A stretch of DNA of 13,075 bases from CAZMCT01 sp964564785. Lineage in GTDB: Bacteria > Planctomycetota > Phycisphaerae > UBA1845 > Fen-1342. The notes beneath the pieces were generated by a model. The model searched no databases. It had not been told where the DNA came from and saw only the letters and a list, made by a program, of their open reading frames with translations. The position numbers and the translations under genes were made by a program. Where the stretch lies: contig CAZMCT010000113.1 of assembly GCA_964564785.1 (NCBI GenBank), positions 1 to 13,075 on the forward strand, given 5' to 3'. Shown piece by piece: positions 5,983 through 13,075 of this stretch; position 1 is the first letter of the stretch, and the number at the start of each line of letters is the position of its first letter.

Positions 5983-6728
5983 ATGTGCAGGCCGCCGTCG
6001 ACCACGAAGACCTGGCCAGTGATGTAGGCCGCGTCGGGGCCCGCGAGAAATGCGACCAGCGCCGCGACCTCGGCCGCCGTGCCAAAGCGTTGCAGCGGGA
6101 TCACCTGCTTGACCTGCTCCTTGAGCTTGTCGGGCAGCTCCTGGGTCATGTCGGTCTCGATGAAGCCGGGGGCCACGGCGTTGACCGTGATGTTGCGCTT
6201 GCCCAGCTCCTTGGCGGCCGATTTGGTCAGGCCGATCATCCCGGCCTTCGCGGCCGAGTAATTGCACTGGCCCGGGTTGCCCATCAGGCCCGAGACGCTG
6301 GTGATGTTGATGATCCGGCCGCGGCGGGCCCGCACCATGTGCCGGCTCACGGCCCGCATGGTCCAGAACGCGGCCCGCAGGTTCGTGTCGAGCACCGCGT
6401 CGAACTGCTCGTCCTCCATGCTCATCAGCAGCCCGTCGCGCGTGATCCCCGCGTTGTTCACGAGAATGTCGACGCGGCCGCGGCCCTCGACCGTGTCTTC
6501 GATAAGCTTGGTGACGCTCTCGCGGCTGGTCACGTCGAGCGCGGCGGGAACGATCCGGGCGGCCAGGTCGGGCGCGGCCGTCCGGGCCCAGGCTTGCGTG
6601 CGCTCCACGCCGCGGGCGGCCGCAATGACCGTCGCGCCCTCGCGCGCCAGCGCGGCCGCAATCGCCTGGCCGATGCCGCGCGACCCGCCGGTCACGATCG
6701 CCACCTGTTGCTCGAGGCTCATCGCCAT
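5979..6728 (-). CDS. fabG: 3-oxoacyl-[acyl-carrier-protein] reductase
   Basis: This is a 249-residue short-chain dehydrogenase that reduces beta-ketoacyl-ACP with NADPH in each round of fatty acid elongation, in the cytoplasm. The Rossmann nucleotide motif TGGSRGIG is at 13-20, NNAG at 91-94 and Asn116 in LDTNLRAAF. The active-site triad is Ser144, Tyr157 and Lys161, in ITSVSGLMGNPGQCNYSAAK. The C-terminus ITGQVFVVDGGLHM is typical of FabG. The ATG at 6728 is preferred over a longer in-frame TTG because AGGA lies upstream at usable spacing; another ATG two codons in is also possible. It is the last gene of the rpmF-plsX-fabH-fabD-fabG cluster, 51 bp after fabD. Confidence 0.96.
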   Translation of the reverse strand: MAMSLEQQVAIVTGGSRGIGQAIAAALAREGATVIAAARGVERTQAWARTAAPDLAARIVPAALDVTSRESVTKLIEDTVEGRGRVDILVNNAGITRDGLLMSMEDEQFDAVLDTNLRAAFWTMRAVSRHMVRARRGRIINITSVSGLMGNPGQCNYSAAKAGMIGLTKSAAKELGKRNITVNAVAPGFIETDMTQELPDKLKEQVKQVIPLQRFGTAAEVAALVAFLAGPDAAYITGQVFVVDGGLHM

Positions 6729-6779
6729 GCGGGTTCGTCCTTGTGTGCTCGACCGCAACGGCCGACGAGCCGCGGGCCG

Positions 6780-7700
6780 CTACCCGACCAGGTCCGCGGC
6801 CGTTGAGAGATTCACGGTCGGAAGCTTCCGGTTAACCTTTCGCAGCATACCGGTCAAGTGCCGGTTGGGGCCGATCTCCCAAAACGCTTCGCAGCCATCG
6901 GCGATCAACCGCTCGAGGCATGCCTGCCAACGGACCGGGCTGAACACCTGACGATAGAGCAGGTCGCGGATCGCGGCGGGGTCGCTGTGGTACTCGGCCG
7001 TGACGTTGCTGATGACGCGCAGCCGCGGCCGGCTGAACGCGGCCTCGGCCAGCGCGGGCCGCAGCCCGTCGGCCGCAGGTCGCATATGGTCGCTGTGAAA
7101 GGCGCCGGCCACCGGCAGCGGCACGGCCCGCAGGTTGAACTCGGCGGCGAGCTGCTCGGCTGCCGCGCAGGCGGGCTGGTCGCCCGAGATCACGATCTGC
7201 CCCGGGCAGTTGTAGTTCGCCGGGGCGACCAGACCGTGCGCCCGGACGCGCTCGCACAGCGCCAAAACGGCGGCTTCGTCGCCGCCCAGCAGCGAGACCA
7301 TGCCCCCGCGGGTCGCTTCCGCCGCCTGTTGCATGAGCTGGCCGCGGCGCTGGACCAGTCGCAGGGCATCCTCGAACGGCAGCGCGCCGGCCAGGTGCAG
7401 CGCGGTGTACTCACCCAGGCTCAGCCCACCCATGACCGCGAACTGGCCCTCCTGGATACGGCCGGCCGCGACCGCGGCCCGGTACAGCGCGACACTGGTC
7501 GTGAAGATCGCGGGCTGCTGGATGTCGGTTTGGCCGAGTTTGTCGGCCGGGCCCTCGAAGCAGACCCGCGACAGCGCGTAGCCCAGCACGCGGTCGGCGA
7601 GGGCGAAAACCTCGGCGGCGGCGGGGTGGGCCGCGGCCACGTCCCGGCCCATGCCGACCACCTGGGCCCCCTGCCCCGGGAAGATTGCGGCGGTCGTCAC
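6780..7700 (-). CDS. fabD: Malonyl-CoA:ACP acyltransferase
   Basis: The 306-residue protein transfers malonyl from CoA to acyl carrier protein, supplying the extender for FabH and later condensing enzymes. FPGQGAQ (7-13) provides the oxyanion Gln10. The nucleophile is Ser94 in GLSLGEY (92-98), Arg119 in QRRGQLMQ binds the malonyl carboxylate, and His202 in VAGAFHS is the catalytic base. The nucleophile motif has Leu93 where most family members have His (GHSxGE). The GTG start at 7700 follows the fabH stop directly, with GAGGTG a few bases upstream inside fabH, so the two are translationally coupled. Length and the C-terminal IGPNRHLTGMLRK segment match the family. Confidence 0.96.
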   Translation of the reverse strand: MTTAAIFPGQGAQVVGMGRDVAAAHPAAAEVFALADRVLGYALSRVCFEGPADKLGQTDIQQPAIFTTSVALYRAAVAAGRIQEGQFAVMGGLSLGEYTALHLAGALPFEDALRLVQRRGQLMQQAAEATRGGMVSLLGGDEAAVLALCERVRAHGLVAPANYNCPGQIVISGDQPACAAAEQLAAEFNLRAVPLPVAGAFHSDHMRPAADGLRPALAEAAFSRPRLRVISNVTAEYHSDPAAIRDLLYRQVFSPVRWQACLERLIADGCEAFWEIGPNRHLTGMLRKVNRKLPTVNLSTAADLVG

Positions 7701-8693
7701 TCAGCACCTCATGAGGATGGAGCCCCAGGTCAGACCGGCGCCGAAGCCGACCATCAGGACCAGGTCGCCGGCGCCGAACCGGCCTGCGAGTCGGGCCTCG
7801 TGCAGGCCGACCGCGACGGACGCGGCCGACGTGTTGCCGTAGCGCTGGATGTTGACCAGGACCCGGTCCATCGGCACCCCGGCCTTCTCGCAGGCCGATT
7901 CGATGATCCGCAGGTTGGATTGGTGCGGGATGACTAGCGCGAGGTCGCCGACGGCCACGCCCGCATCCTCGCAGGTCTCGCGGATCACCGTCTCCATCTG
8001 CGTCACGGCGAACTTGTAGACCTCGCGGCCCTGCATGTGCATGTAGTGCAGCCGCTCGTCGATGGTCTGGTGCGTGGCGGGGTGCTTCGCGCCCCCGGCC
8101 GGGATCATGATGTACTTCCCGCGGGCACCGTCGGCCCCCCACCGGACGGCCAGAATGCCCCGCTCGGGCGCGCCGGCGGGCCGGATCACGCACGCGCCGG
8201 CCGCGTCGCCGAACAGGATGCACGTCCCACGATCGAGCGGGTCGGTGATCGCCGAGAGGGTCTCGGCACCCAGCACGAGGGCGCGCCGCGCCAGCCCGGT
8301 GACGATGCTCTGCGCCGCGGTGATGAGGGCCCAGACGAATCCGCTGCACGCGGCGGCCAGGTCGTAGGCCGGGATCCACGGACAGCCGAGCGCGGCCTGT
8401 AGCAGGCACGCCGTCGACGGCAGCGGATGCTCCGGCGTGACCGTACCTACCACGATCAGGTCGATGTCGGCGGGGCTCAGGCCCGCGGCGGCGAGGGCCT
8501 CGCGGCCGGCGTGCGTCGCCAGGCCGAGCGTGCTCTCACCCGGGCGGACCCAGCGGCGCTCGTGGATGCCGGTGCGCTGCACGATCCAGTCGTTGGTGGT
8601 TTCCACCTGGCGGGCGAGTTCGTCGTTGGTAACGACCCGCTCGGGCACGGCGGCCCCGGTGCCGGCGATCTCGATCGGCCAGGCCACTTTCAT
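7701..8693 (-). CDS. fabH: 3-oxoacyl-[acyl-carrier-protein] synthase III
   Basis: The 330-residue KAS III enzyme condenses acetyl-CoA (or another short acyl-CoA) with malonyl-ACP to start fatty acid synthesis. The catalytic Cys116 lies in DLAAACSGF, His257 in VIPHQSNLRII and Asn287 in IQRYGNTSAAS, the full Cys-His-Asn triad. NDWIVQRTGIHERR (34-47) and the C-terminal GFGAGLTWGSILMR are family hallmarks. The ATG at 8693 overlaps the plsX stop as ATGA, which fixes the start and implies coupled translation; the longer open frame upstream lies within plsX and is not protein-like. The stop abuts the fabD start. Confidence 0.97.
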   Translation of the reverse strand: MKVAWPIEIAGTGAAVPERVVTNDELARQVETTNDWIVQRTGIHERRWVRPGESTLGLATHAGREALAAAGLSPADIDLIVVGTVTPEHPLPSTACLLQAALGCPWIPAYDLAAACSGFVWALITAAQSIVTGLARRALVLGAETLSAITDPLDRGTCILFGDAAGACVIRPAGAPERGILAVRWGADGARGKYIMIPAGGAKHPATHQTIDERLHYMHMQGREVYKFAVTQMETVIRETCEDAGVAVGDLALVIPHQSNLRIIESACEKAGVPMDRVLVNIQRYGNTSAASVAVGLHEARLAGRFGAGDLVLMVGFGAGLTWGSILMRC

Positions 8694-9688
8694 GGTGTCG
8701 AGGGACTCAACTCGGCGGTGATCGCCCGAATCAGGTCGTAGCGGATCTGCTCTACAGCCACGCGGATGGCGTTGCCGATGGCGCGCTGGTCGCTGCGGCC
8801 GTGACAAATGATCGCCACGCGCTTCACGCCCAGCAGGGGCGCTCCGCCGTACTCGGCGAAATCATGCCGCTTCCAGATGCGCGCGACAATCGGCTCGAAG
8901 CGCGGCACCAGCTCCACGCTTTCCTCCTTGATCTCGTGCACGATGGTCTTGAACAGCCCCTCCGCCAAGCCCTCGGTCAGCTTCAGGATGACGTTGCCCA
9001 CGAACCCATCGCAGATCGCGATGTCGCACTGGCCCCCGAAGATGTCGCGTCCCTCGACGTTGCCGACAAAGCACAGCCCCCCATCCCGTTCCATCAGCGC
9101 CCGGGCCTCCTTCACCAGCGGGTTGCCCTTGCCCGCCTCCTCGCCGATCGACACCAGCCCTACCCGCGGCGCGGGCACGTGCAGGATCAGCCGCGAGTAG
9201 AGCACGCTCATCCGCGCATATTCATGCAGTTGGTACGGCTTCGGAGCCGGATTCGCCCCCACGTCGCAGATCACCACCGGACCGTGAAACGTCGGCATGA
9301 CAATGGCGATTCCCGGCCGCGAGACCCCCTCGATCGACCCGATCTTCAACTGGCACGCCGCCGCGAATGCCCCCGTGTTGCCCGCCGAAACCACTCCGTC
9401 AACCCCCGCGTCGGCCGCGTCAAGCGCCATCCGCACGATGCTCGAATCCTTCTTCTGCCGCAGCGCCTCGACCGGAGACTCCTCCATCCCGATCGTCTGC
9501 TGGCAGTCGACGATCTTCACCCGCGGGTCCGCCAAGCCCGCCGCCTTGCACTCGGCCTCGACCACCGTCCGCGGCCCATAGAGCAAGAGCTCGTCGCCCG
9601 GTCCAATGTGGCGCAGCCCCTGCTTGGCCCCGCAAATGATCTCCCGCGGGGCGTGATCGCCGCCCATCGCGTCCAGGCCAATCCGCAC
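8690..9688 (-). CDS. plsX: Phosphate acyltransferase PlsX
   Basis: The 332-residue enzyme converts acyl-ACP and phosphate to acyl-phosphate, the acyl donor for PlsY in phosphatidic acid synthesis. It is a soluble protein that associates with the membrane. The N-terminus IGLDAMGGDHAPREII is diagnostic. Other family segments are GMEESPVEALRQKKDSS, VSAGNTGAFAA, IAIVMPTFHGPVVICDVGAN and CDIAICDGFVGNVILKLTEG. The start is GTG at 9688 with GAGGAG 8 nt upstream. It follows rpmF by 84 bp and overlaps fabH by 4 bp, the common bacterial order. Confidence 0.96.
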   Translation of the reverse strand: MRIGLDAMGGDHAPREIICGAKQGLRHIGPGDELLLYGPRTVVEAECKAAGLADPRVKIVDCQQTIGMEESPVEALRQKKDSSIVRMALDAADAGVDGVVSAGNTGAFAAACQLKIGSIEGVSRPGIAIVMPTFHGPVVICDVGANPAPKPYQLHEYARMSVLYSRLILHVPAPRVGLVSIGEEAGKGNPLVKEARALMERDGGLCFVGNVEGRDIFGGQCDIAICDGFVGNVILKLTEGLAEGLFKTIVHEIKEESVELVPRFEPIVARIWKRHDFAEYGGAPLLGVKRVAIICHGRSDQRAIGNAIRVAVEQIRYDLIRAITAELSPSTP

Positions 9689-9765
9689 GAATCCAACTCC
9701 TCGCTTATCGGAACTTCGCCACCCGGCCGCGCCGCGCTGGAGAGGGCGGTCAATCGGGCCGACCG

Positions 9766-9776
9766 GCGGACGCTAC
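9766..9776 (-). repeat. 11-nt sequence spanning the rpmF stop, shared with the fabG stop
   Basis: GTAGCGTCCGC contains the rpmF TAG stop and matches 5972-5982 exactly, in the same register. The following bases (CGGTCGGCC) differ from the fabG copy and form only a weak hairpin. Confidence 0.5.
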
Positions 9777-9970
9777 TTCTTCTTGGGCTTTTCTTCTTCG
9801 CCGACGGAAATGCGCGTGTGGGCATTGACGTAGCCGCAGTTCCGGCAGGCACGGTGCGAGAGCCGGGCTTGGCCGCACTGCGGACACGCCGTCAGTGGCG
9901 CCGGGGTGAGCGCCTGGTGCGCCCGGCGGGTCCGTTTGCGCATCTTGCTCTTCTTGGTAACCGGAAGCAT
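9773..9970 (-). CDS. rpmF: Ribosomal protein bL32, zinc-ribbon form
   Basis: The 65-residue basic protein has the L32 N-terminal pattern KKSKMRKRTRRAHQAL, followed by a zinc ribbon CPQCGQARLSHRACRNCG (Cys29, Cys32, Cys42, Cys45) and a short Lys-rich tail. It is a structural protein of the large ribosomal subunit. All four cysteines are present, so this is the zinc-binding form. GAGGA lies 6 nt before the ATG. Position before plsX-fabH-fabD-fabG is the conserved order; the yceD-like gene that often precedes rpmF is absent, with fumC there instead. Confidence 0.93.
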   Translation of the reverse strand: MLPVTKKSKMRKRTRRAHQALTPAPLTACPQCGQARLSHRACRNCGYVNAHTRISVGEEEKPKKK

Positions 9971-9990
9971 ACACGATCCTCACGTACGTT

Positions 9991-10004
9991 GAACGCGGGC
10001 GTTC
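9991..10004. repeat. 14-bp palindrome in the rpmF leader
   Basis: GAACGC-GG-GCGTTC (plus strand) is a perfect inverted repeat 20 bp upstream of the rpmF start, inside the proposed untranslated leader of about 90 nt. It could fold in RNA next to the ribosome-binding site or act as a DNA operator. Only the symmetry is visible. Confidence 0.4.
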
Positions 10005-10066
10005 CGCGCCCCGCCCGTTGGCGCCCCGTGGGCGACTTTCGGCCGCCCTCTTGCTAAGAACGGTTC

Positions 10067-10095
10067 AGCGTACGGCCTCCGCGCCACCCTGTCAA
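10067..10095 (-). promoter_or_regulatory. Candidate housekeeping promoter of the rpmF-plsX-fabHDG operon
   Basis: A perfect TTGACA (10090-10095) is followed by 17 bp and TACGCT (10067-10072), which keeps the key TA...T of the -10 box. The predicted start lies near 10060, giving a leader of about 90 nt before the rpmF ATG. The 17-bp spacing and the position in the gap after fumC support it. Confidence 0.6.
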
Positions 10096-10167
10096 GCCGC
10101 AAGGCCCCCGCTCTGCCCGTGATTGGGCTCGCTCCCCGCCGGCCACCCCCCGCCCGCCGCCTCACCC

Positions 10168-11601
10168 TCACCCCGACACCGGCAAAACCTGTTCGCCCGG
10201 CTCGGTCATACCGCGCGGGTCCAGCACTGCCCGCAACCGCTCCTCCGGAAGAATCTTCCGTTCGAGCGCCACCTGCCGGACGGTCCGACCCGTCGCGGCC
10301 GCCTCCTTCGCGATCGCCGCGGCCGCATCGTAGCCGATGATCGGGGCCAGCGCGGTACACATGGCCAGCGACTGCTCGACGAGGGTTTCGCAGCGCTGGA
10401 CGTCGGCCTCGATGCCCGCGACGCACTTGTCGACGAACACGTGACAGGCGTTGGCCAGCAGGCGGATGGACTCGAGCACGTTGTGAACCATGACGGGCAT
10501 GCCGGTGTGCAGATCGAGGTTGCCGAGCATCGCCGCAGCGTAGGTGACCGCACCATCGTTGCCGATGACCTGGGCGCAAACCTGCATCACGGCCTCGGGG
10601 ATCACGGGGTTGACTTTGCCCGGCATGATCGAGCTGCCGGGTTGCACGGCGGGCAGCCGCAGCTCGCCGAGGCCGCAGCGCGGCCCGCTCGCGAGCCAAC
10701 GGAGATCGTTGGCGATCTTGGTCAGGCTGATCGCGACCGTGCGCAGGACCCCCGACGTCGCGACCACCGCATCCTTGGCGTGCTGGGCCTCGAAGTGGTT
10801 GCGGGCTTCGTGGAAGTTCTCGCGCGTCTCGTGGTTCAGAATCTCGCAGACCAGGTGCGCGAACTGCGGGTGCGTGTTCAACCCCGTCCCGACGGCCGTG
10901 CCGCCGATGGCGAGTTCGCGCAGGATCATGATCTTCTGCATGAGTCTCCGGTCGGCGTGGGCCACCTGACTCGCGTAGCCGCTGAACTCCTGCCCGAGGC
11001 GGATCGGCGTGGCATCCATGAGATGCGTGCGGCCGATCTTGAGCACGTCGTGAAACTGCTCGGCCTTGATGGTCAGTGTGCGGTGAAGCGTGTGCAGCGC
11101 GGGCATCAGGTCGCCGTGCAAAGCCTCGACGATCGCCACGTGCATCGCGGTCGGGATCACGTCGTTGGACGACTGGCCCATGTTCACGTGGTCGTTGGGA
11201 TGAACCTGGACGGCTTCGCCCCGCCCACCCGGTTGACCCTCGTCCCGGGCGATCTGCATCGCCCGGTTCGCGATCACCTCGTTCGCGTTCATGTTGGTCG
11301 ACGTGCCGGACCCGGTCTGATATACGTCGAGCACGAATTGGTCGTCGAGCCGGCCGTCGATCACCTCGCGGGCCGCACGCTGGATTAGCGCCCCCAGGTG
11401 CGGGTCGAGCCGCCCCAGTCGCTTGTTCGCCTCGGCCGCGGCGTACTTGACCAGCCCGAGCGCACGGATGAAGCGCCGCCCGAGACGGTAGCCGCTGATG
11501 GGGAAATTGAGAACGGCCCGCTGTGTCGACGCCCCCCAGAGCGCGTGAAGGGGAACCGCCATCTCGCCCATCGAGTCGCGTTCGATCCGTGAATCTGCCA
11601 T
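10168..11601 (-). CDS. fumC: Fumarate hydratase, class II
   Basis: The 477-residue protein interconverts fumarate and malate in the citric acid cycle as a tetramer in the cytoplasm. The N-terminus RIERDSMGEMAVPLHALWGA is typical. Active-site parts are TGSGTSTNMNANEVIANRA (about 96-114), HPNDHVNMGQSSND (134-147), GRTHLMDATP with His193, and GSSIMPGKVNP (322-332) with the mobile-loop serine, Lys329 and Asn331. The His in GRTH and the Gly in MPGKVNP favour fumarase over aspartase, which usually has GRTQ and MPAKVNP. The ATG at 11601 is chosen because family members begin right before the RIERDSMG block and AGGA lies upstream; an earlier in-frame start adds only eight residues. It stands alone between the rpmF operon and the 16S region. 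Confidence 0.93.
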   Translation of the reverse strand: MADSRIERDSMGEMAVPLHALWGASTQRAVLNFPISGYRLGRRFIRALGLVKYAAAEANKRLGRLDPHLGALIQRAAREVIDGRLDDQFVLDVYQTGSGTSTNMNANEVIANRAMQIARDEGQPGGRGEAVQVHPNDHVNMGQSSNDVIPTAMHVAIVEALHGDLMPALHTLHRTLTIKAEQFHDVLKIGRTHLMDATPIRLGQEFSGYASQVAHADRRLMQKIMILRELAIGGTAVGTGLNTHPQFAHLVCEILNHETRENFHEARNHFEAQHAKDAVVATSGVLRTVAISLTKIANDLRWLASGPRCGLGELRLPAVQPGSSIMPGKVNPVIPEAVMQVCAQVIGNDGAVTYAAAMLGNLDLHTGMPVMVHNVLESIRLLANACHVFVDKCVAGIEADVQRCETLVEQSLAMCTALAPIIGYDAAAAIAKEAAATGRTVRQVALERKILPEERLRAVLDPRGMTEPGEQVLPVSG

Positions 11602-11990
11602 CGTCTGGTTTCCTGACTGCACCACACTACGAGAGAAGGCCCGTTACCCGCTCGCAGCCCGTTGAGACCGGGGGCCGGATCTACGCCACCCCCCACATAA
11701 CGGTAGTGCCAACGGCTACTCCTGCCCAGCCCGACCCCGTTCTCAACGCTCCTTCAGGGAGTGTAGCGCGCGCTCGAGCCTCGCGAAAGCCGCGCCGCGG
11801 GCCTCGGCCGGCGTTTCTTGCCCGCCGCACCGCACCCCTGCCTTGAGCGCGACTGCCCCCCACTCGCCCGCGATTCTACGACACCCCTTCGTACAGCCCG
11901 CTCGCAGCCGACGCGCACAAACCCACTGCCTCCCCCAGCGCAACTGAGAGCCGCTCTCTCTCGACCCTGCGGACCCGGTCCCTCGCCGCC
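11602..11990. other. About 390 bp without a confident gene, upstream of fumC
   Basis: This GC-rich stretch presumably carries the fumC promoter, but I could not identify a good -35/-10 pair. On the minus strand a frame ending at 11743 reads protein-like at its tail (GGQETPAEARGAAFARLERA, then LHSLKER), but it lacks a convincing start and ribosome-binding site. I see no tRNA, repeat array or terminator with a U-run. Confidence 0.5.
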
Positions 11991-12089
11991 CTACAGGCCG
12001 AACAACGCGCCCAACAACCCGAGGAAGCCCATGATCAGAGCCGGAATCACGCCCAGCAACGCTTCGAGCGCACCAACGATCGTGTTCAT
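11991..12089 (-). CDS. 32-residue hydrophobic membrane peptide, unknown function
   Basis: ATG at 12089 is preceded by a perfect AGGAGG with a 6-nt gap, and a plausible promoter lies about 45-75 nt upstream. The product begins MNTIVGALEALLGVIPALIM and continues GFLGLLGALFGL to a TAG stop. It has one acidic residue (Glu9), no Lys or Arg, and an almost continuous hydrophobic helix long enough to span a membrane. Glycines at 21, 24, 27 and 31 are spaced as in helices that pack tightly against each other. It stands alone between the 16S terminator and fumC, on the same strand as both. Possible roles include a small membrane regulator, a type I toxin-like peptide or a membrane-active peptide; nothing in the sequence decides between them. 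I do not recognise a family. Confidence 0.6.
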   Translation of the reverse strand: MNTIVGALEALLGVIPALIMGFLGLLGALFGL

Positions 12090-12095
12090 CAGAGT

Positions 12096-12101
12096 CCTCC
12101 T
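12096..12101 (-). promoter_or_regulatory. Consensus ribosome-binding site of the 32-residue ORF
   Basis: AGGAGG on the minus strand, 6 nt before the ATG, is complementary to the CCTCC of the 16S 3' end seen at 12424 onward. It is one of the two strongest Shine-Dalgarno sites in the window and is the main reason to believe the tiny ORF is translated. Confidence 0.7.
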
Positions 12102-12132
12102 GACAGCGACAGGGCCGTCCTCGACGAACCGC

Positions 12133-12162
12133 TATGTATCGGCAGCGGGCCGAGCCCGTCAA
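12133..12162 (-). promoter_or_regulatory. Candidate promoter of the 32-residue ORF
   Basis: TTGACG (12157-12162) and TACATA (12133-12138) are separated by 18 bp on the minus strand. The predicted start near 12126 gives a leader of about 37 nt. It lies downstream of the 16S terminator, so the small ORF would have its own transcript. Confidence 0.45.
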
Positions 12163-12255
12163 CAGCGCCGCCGGCGAAAAACGCCCCCCCGCCGCCGTTC
12201 GGGGGCTGCCGCCACTGCGGCCTGCGTCCGCCCGACAGCGGCGGCCGGCGCGTCC

Positions 12256-12292
12256 AAAAAAAGAACCCGCCGGGACTTCGGAGCCCGGCGGG
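12256..12292 (-). terminator. Intrinsic terminator of the 16S rRNA transcript
   Basis: On the minus strand CCCGCCGGG (12284-12292) pairs perfectly with CCCGGCGGG (12266-12274) across a 9-nt loop. TTC and an unbroken run of seven T (12256-12262) follow. It is about 130 nt after the 16S 3' end, with no tRNA or 23S gene in between. Confidence 0.9.
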
Positions 12293-12388
12293 CTGTATAC
12301 GAGCAAACAGTGGACGGAGCCGGCCGGCCGATCGCTCGACCGGACGGGTCAACGCCGCGAAGGCGTCCCCAAGAGGGTGCTGACCGAA

Positions 12389-12408
12389 ACATTCGCCGAA
12401 GCGAACGT
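12389..12408 (-). other. UUCG-capped hairpin just after the 16S 3' end
   Basis: ACGTTCGC-TTCG-GCGAATGT forms an 8-bp stem (one G-U pair) closed by C(UUCG)G, an unusually stable tetraloop. It starts about 15 nt beyond the mature 16S end and may mark or protect the precursor for 3' trimming. The role is inferred. Confidence 0.55.
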
Positions 12409-12420
12409 CCAGGTATCCCC

Positions 12421-13075
<655 letters not shown>

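Noticed and set aside
10168..11601. Aspartate ammonia-lyase as alternative to fumarase
   Set aside because: GRTHLMDA and GSSIMPGKVNP are fumarase-type; aspartases usually show GRTQ and MPAKVNP.
11696..11712. TTGGCACTACCGTTATG on the minus strand, resembling a sigma-54 promoter for fumC
   Set aside because: The -24 half fits, but the -12 GC dinucleotide is replaced by AT, so the invariant part is missing.
11743..12306. 187-residue minus-strand frame across the small-ORF region
   Set aside because: It is out of frame with the well-supported 32-residue ORF, starts within the 16S terminator region, and is Arg/Gly-rich noise apart from a protein-like tail of about 45 residues without a good start.

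Overview
The window is strongly GC-rich and reads as a chromosomal segment of a member of the Planctomycetota. The main support is the partial 16S rRNA gene at the right end. It has planctomycete-like stretches, such as GGCTCAGGAACACATTCACC after the universal 1390-region site and CCCGGGCATAAAGGCCATG, and it appears to be unlinked from 23S, as is known for many planctomycetes. I cannot place it below phylum.

Left part (1-3657, minus strand): an ECF sigma factor is followed by a translationally coupled membrane anti-sigma factor that runs off the left edge. Just upstream of them lies a two-gene unit: a HEAT-like repeat protein overlapping a small single-span membrane protein, neither of known function. 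Divergent from that unit, on the plus strand, are pyrD (class 1B-type dihydroorotate dehydrogenase, 3796-4797) and an exported glutathione peroxidase (4976-5662). Between these two genes are two tandem copies of a 28-bp repeat.

Middle (5663-9970, minus strand): the fatty-acid and phospholipid initiation operon rpmF-plsX-fabH-fabD-fabG is tightly packed. plsX/fabH overlap by 4 bp, fabH/fabD abut, and a TTGACA-N17-TACGCT promoter lies upstream of rpmF. The operon supplies malonyl-ACP (FabD), the first condensation (FabH), beta-ketoacyl reduction (FabG) and acyl-phosphate for phosphatidic acid synthesis (PlsX), beside ribosomal protein L32. The acpP gene that usually follows fabG is absent; a degraded IS3-type orfA fragment lies there instead.

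Right part (10168-13075, minus strand): class II fumarase (fumC), then about 390 bp without a confident gene, then a 32-residue hydrophobic ORF with its own consensus ribosome-binding site and a plausible promoter. Next comes a strong intrinsic terminator that ends 16S transcription, and then the 3' part of 16S itself. No 23S, 5S or spacer tRNA follows 16S.

Most of the window is housekeeping. The points most worth a second look are the unannotated tiny membrane peptide gene, the stand-alone 16S unit, two promoters whose geometry predicts leaderless mRNAs (sigma factor and pyrD), the cysteine-less anti-sigma domain, and small repeats at gene ends. I found no defence system, CRISPR array or complete mobile element.
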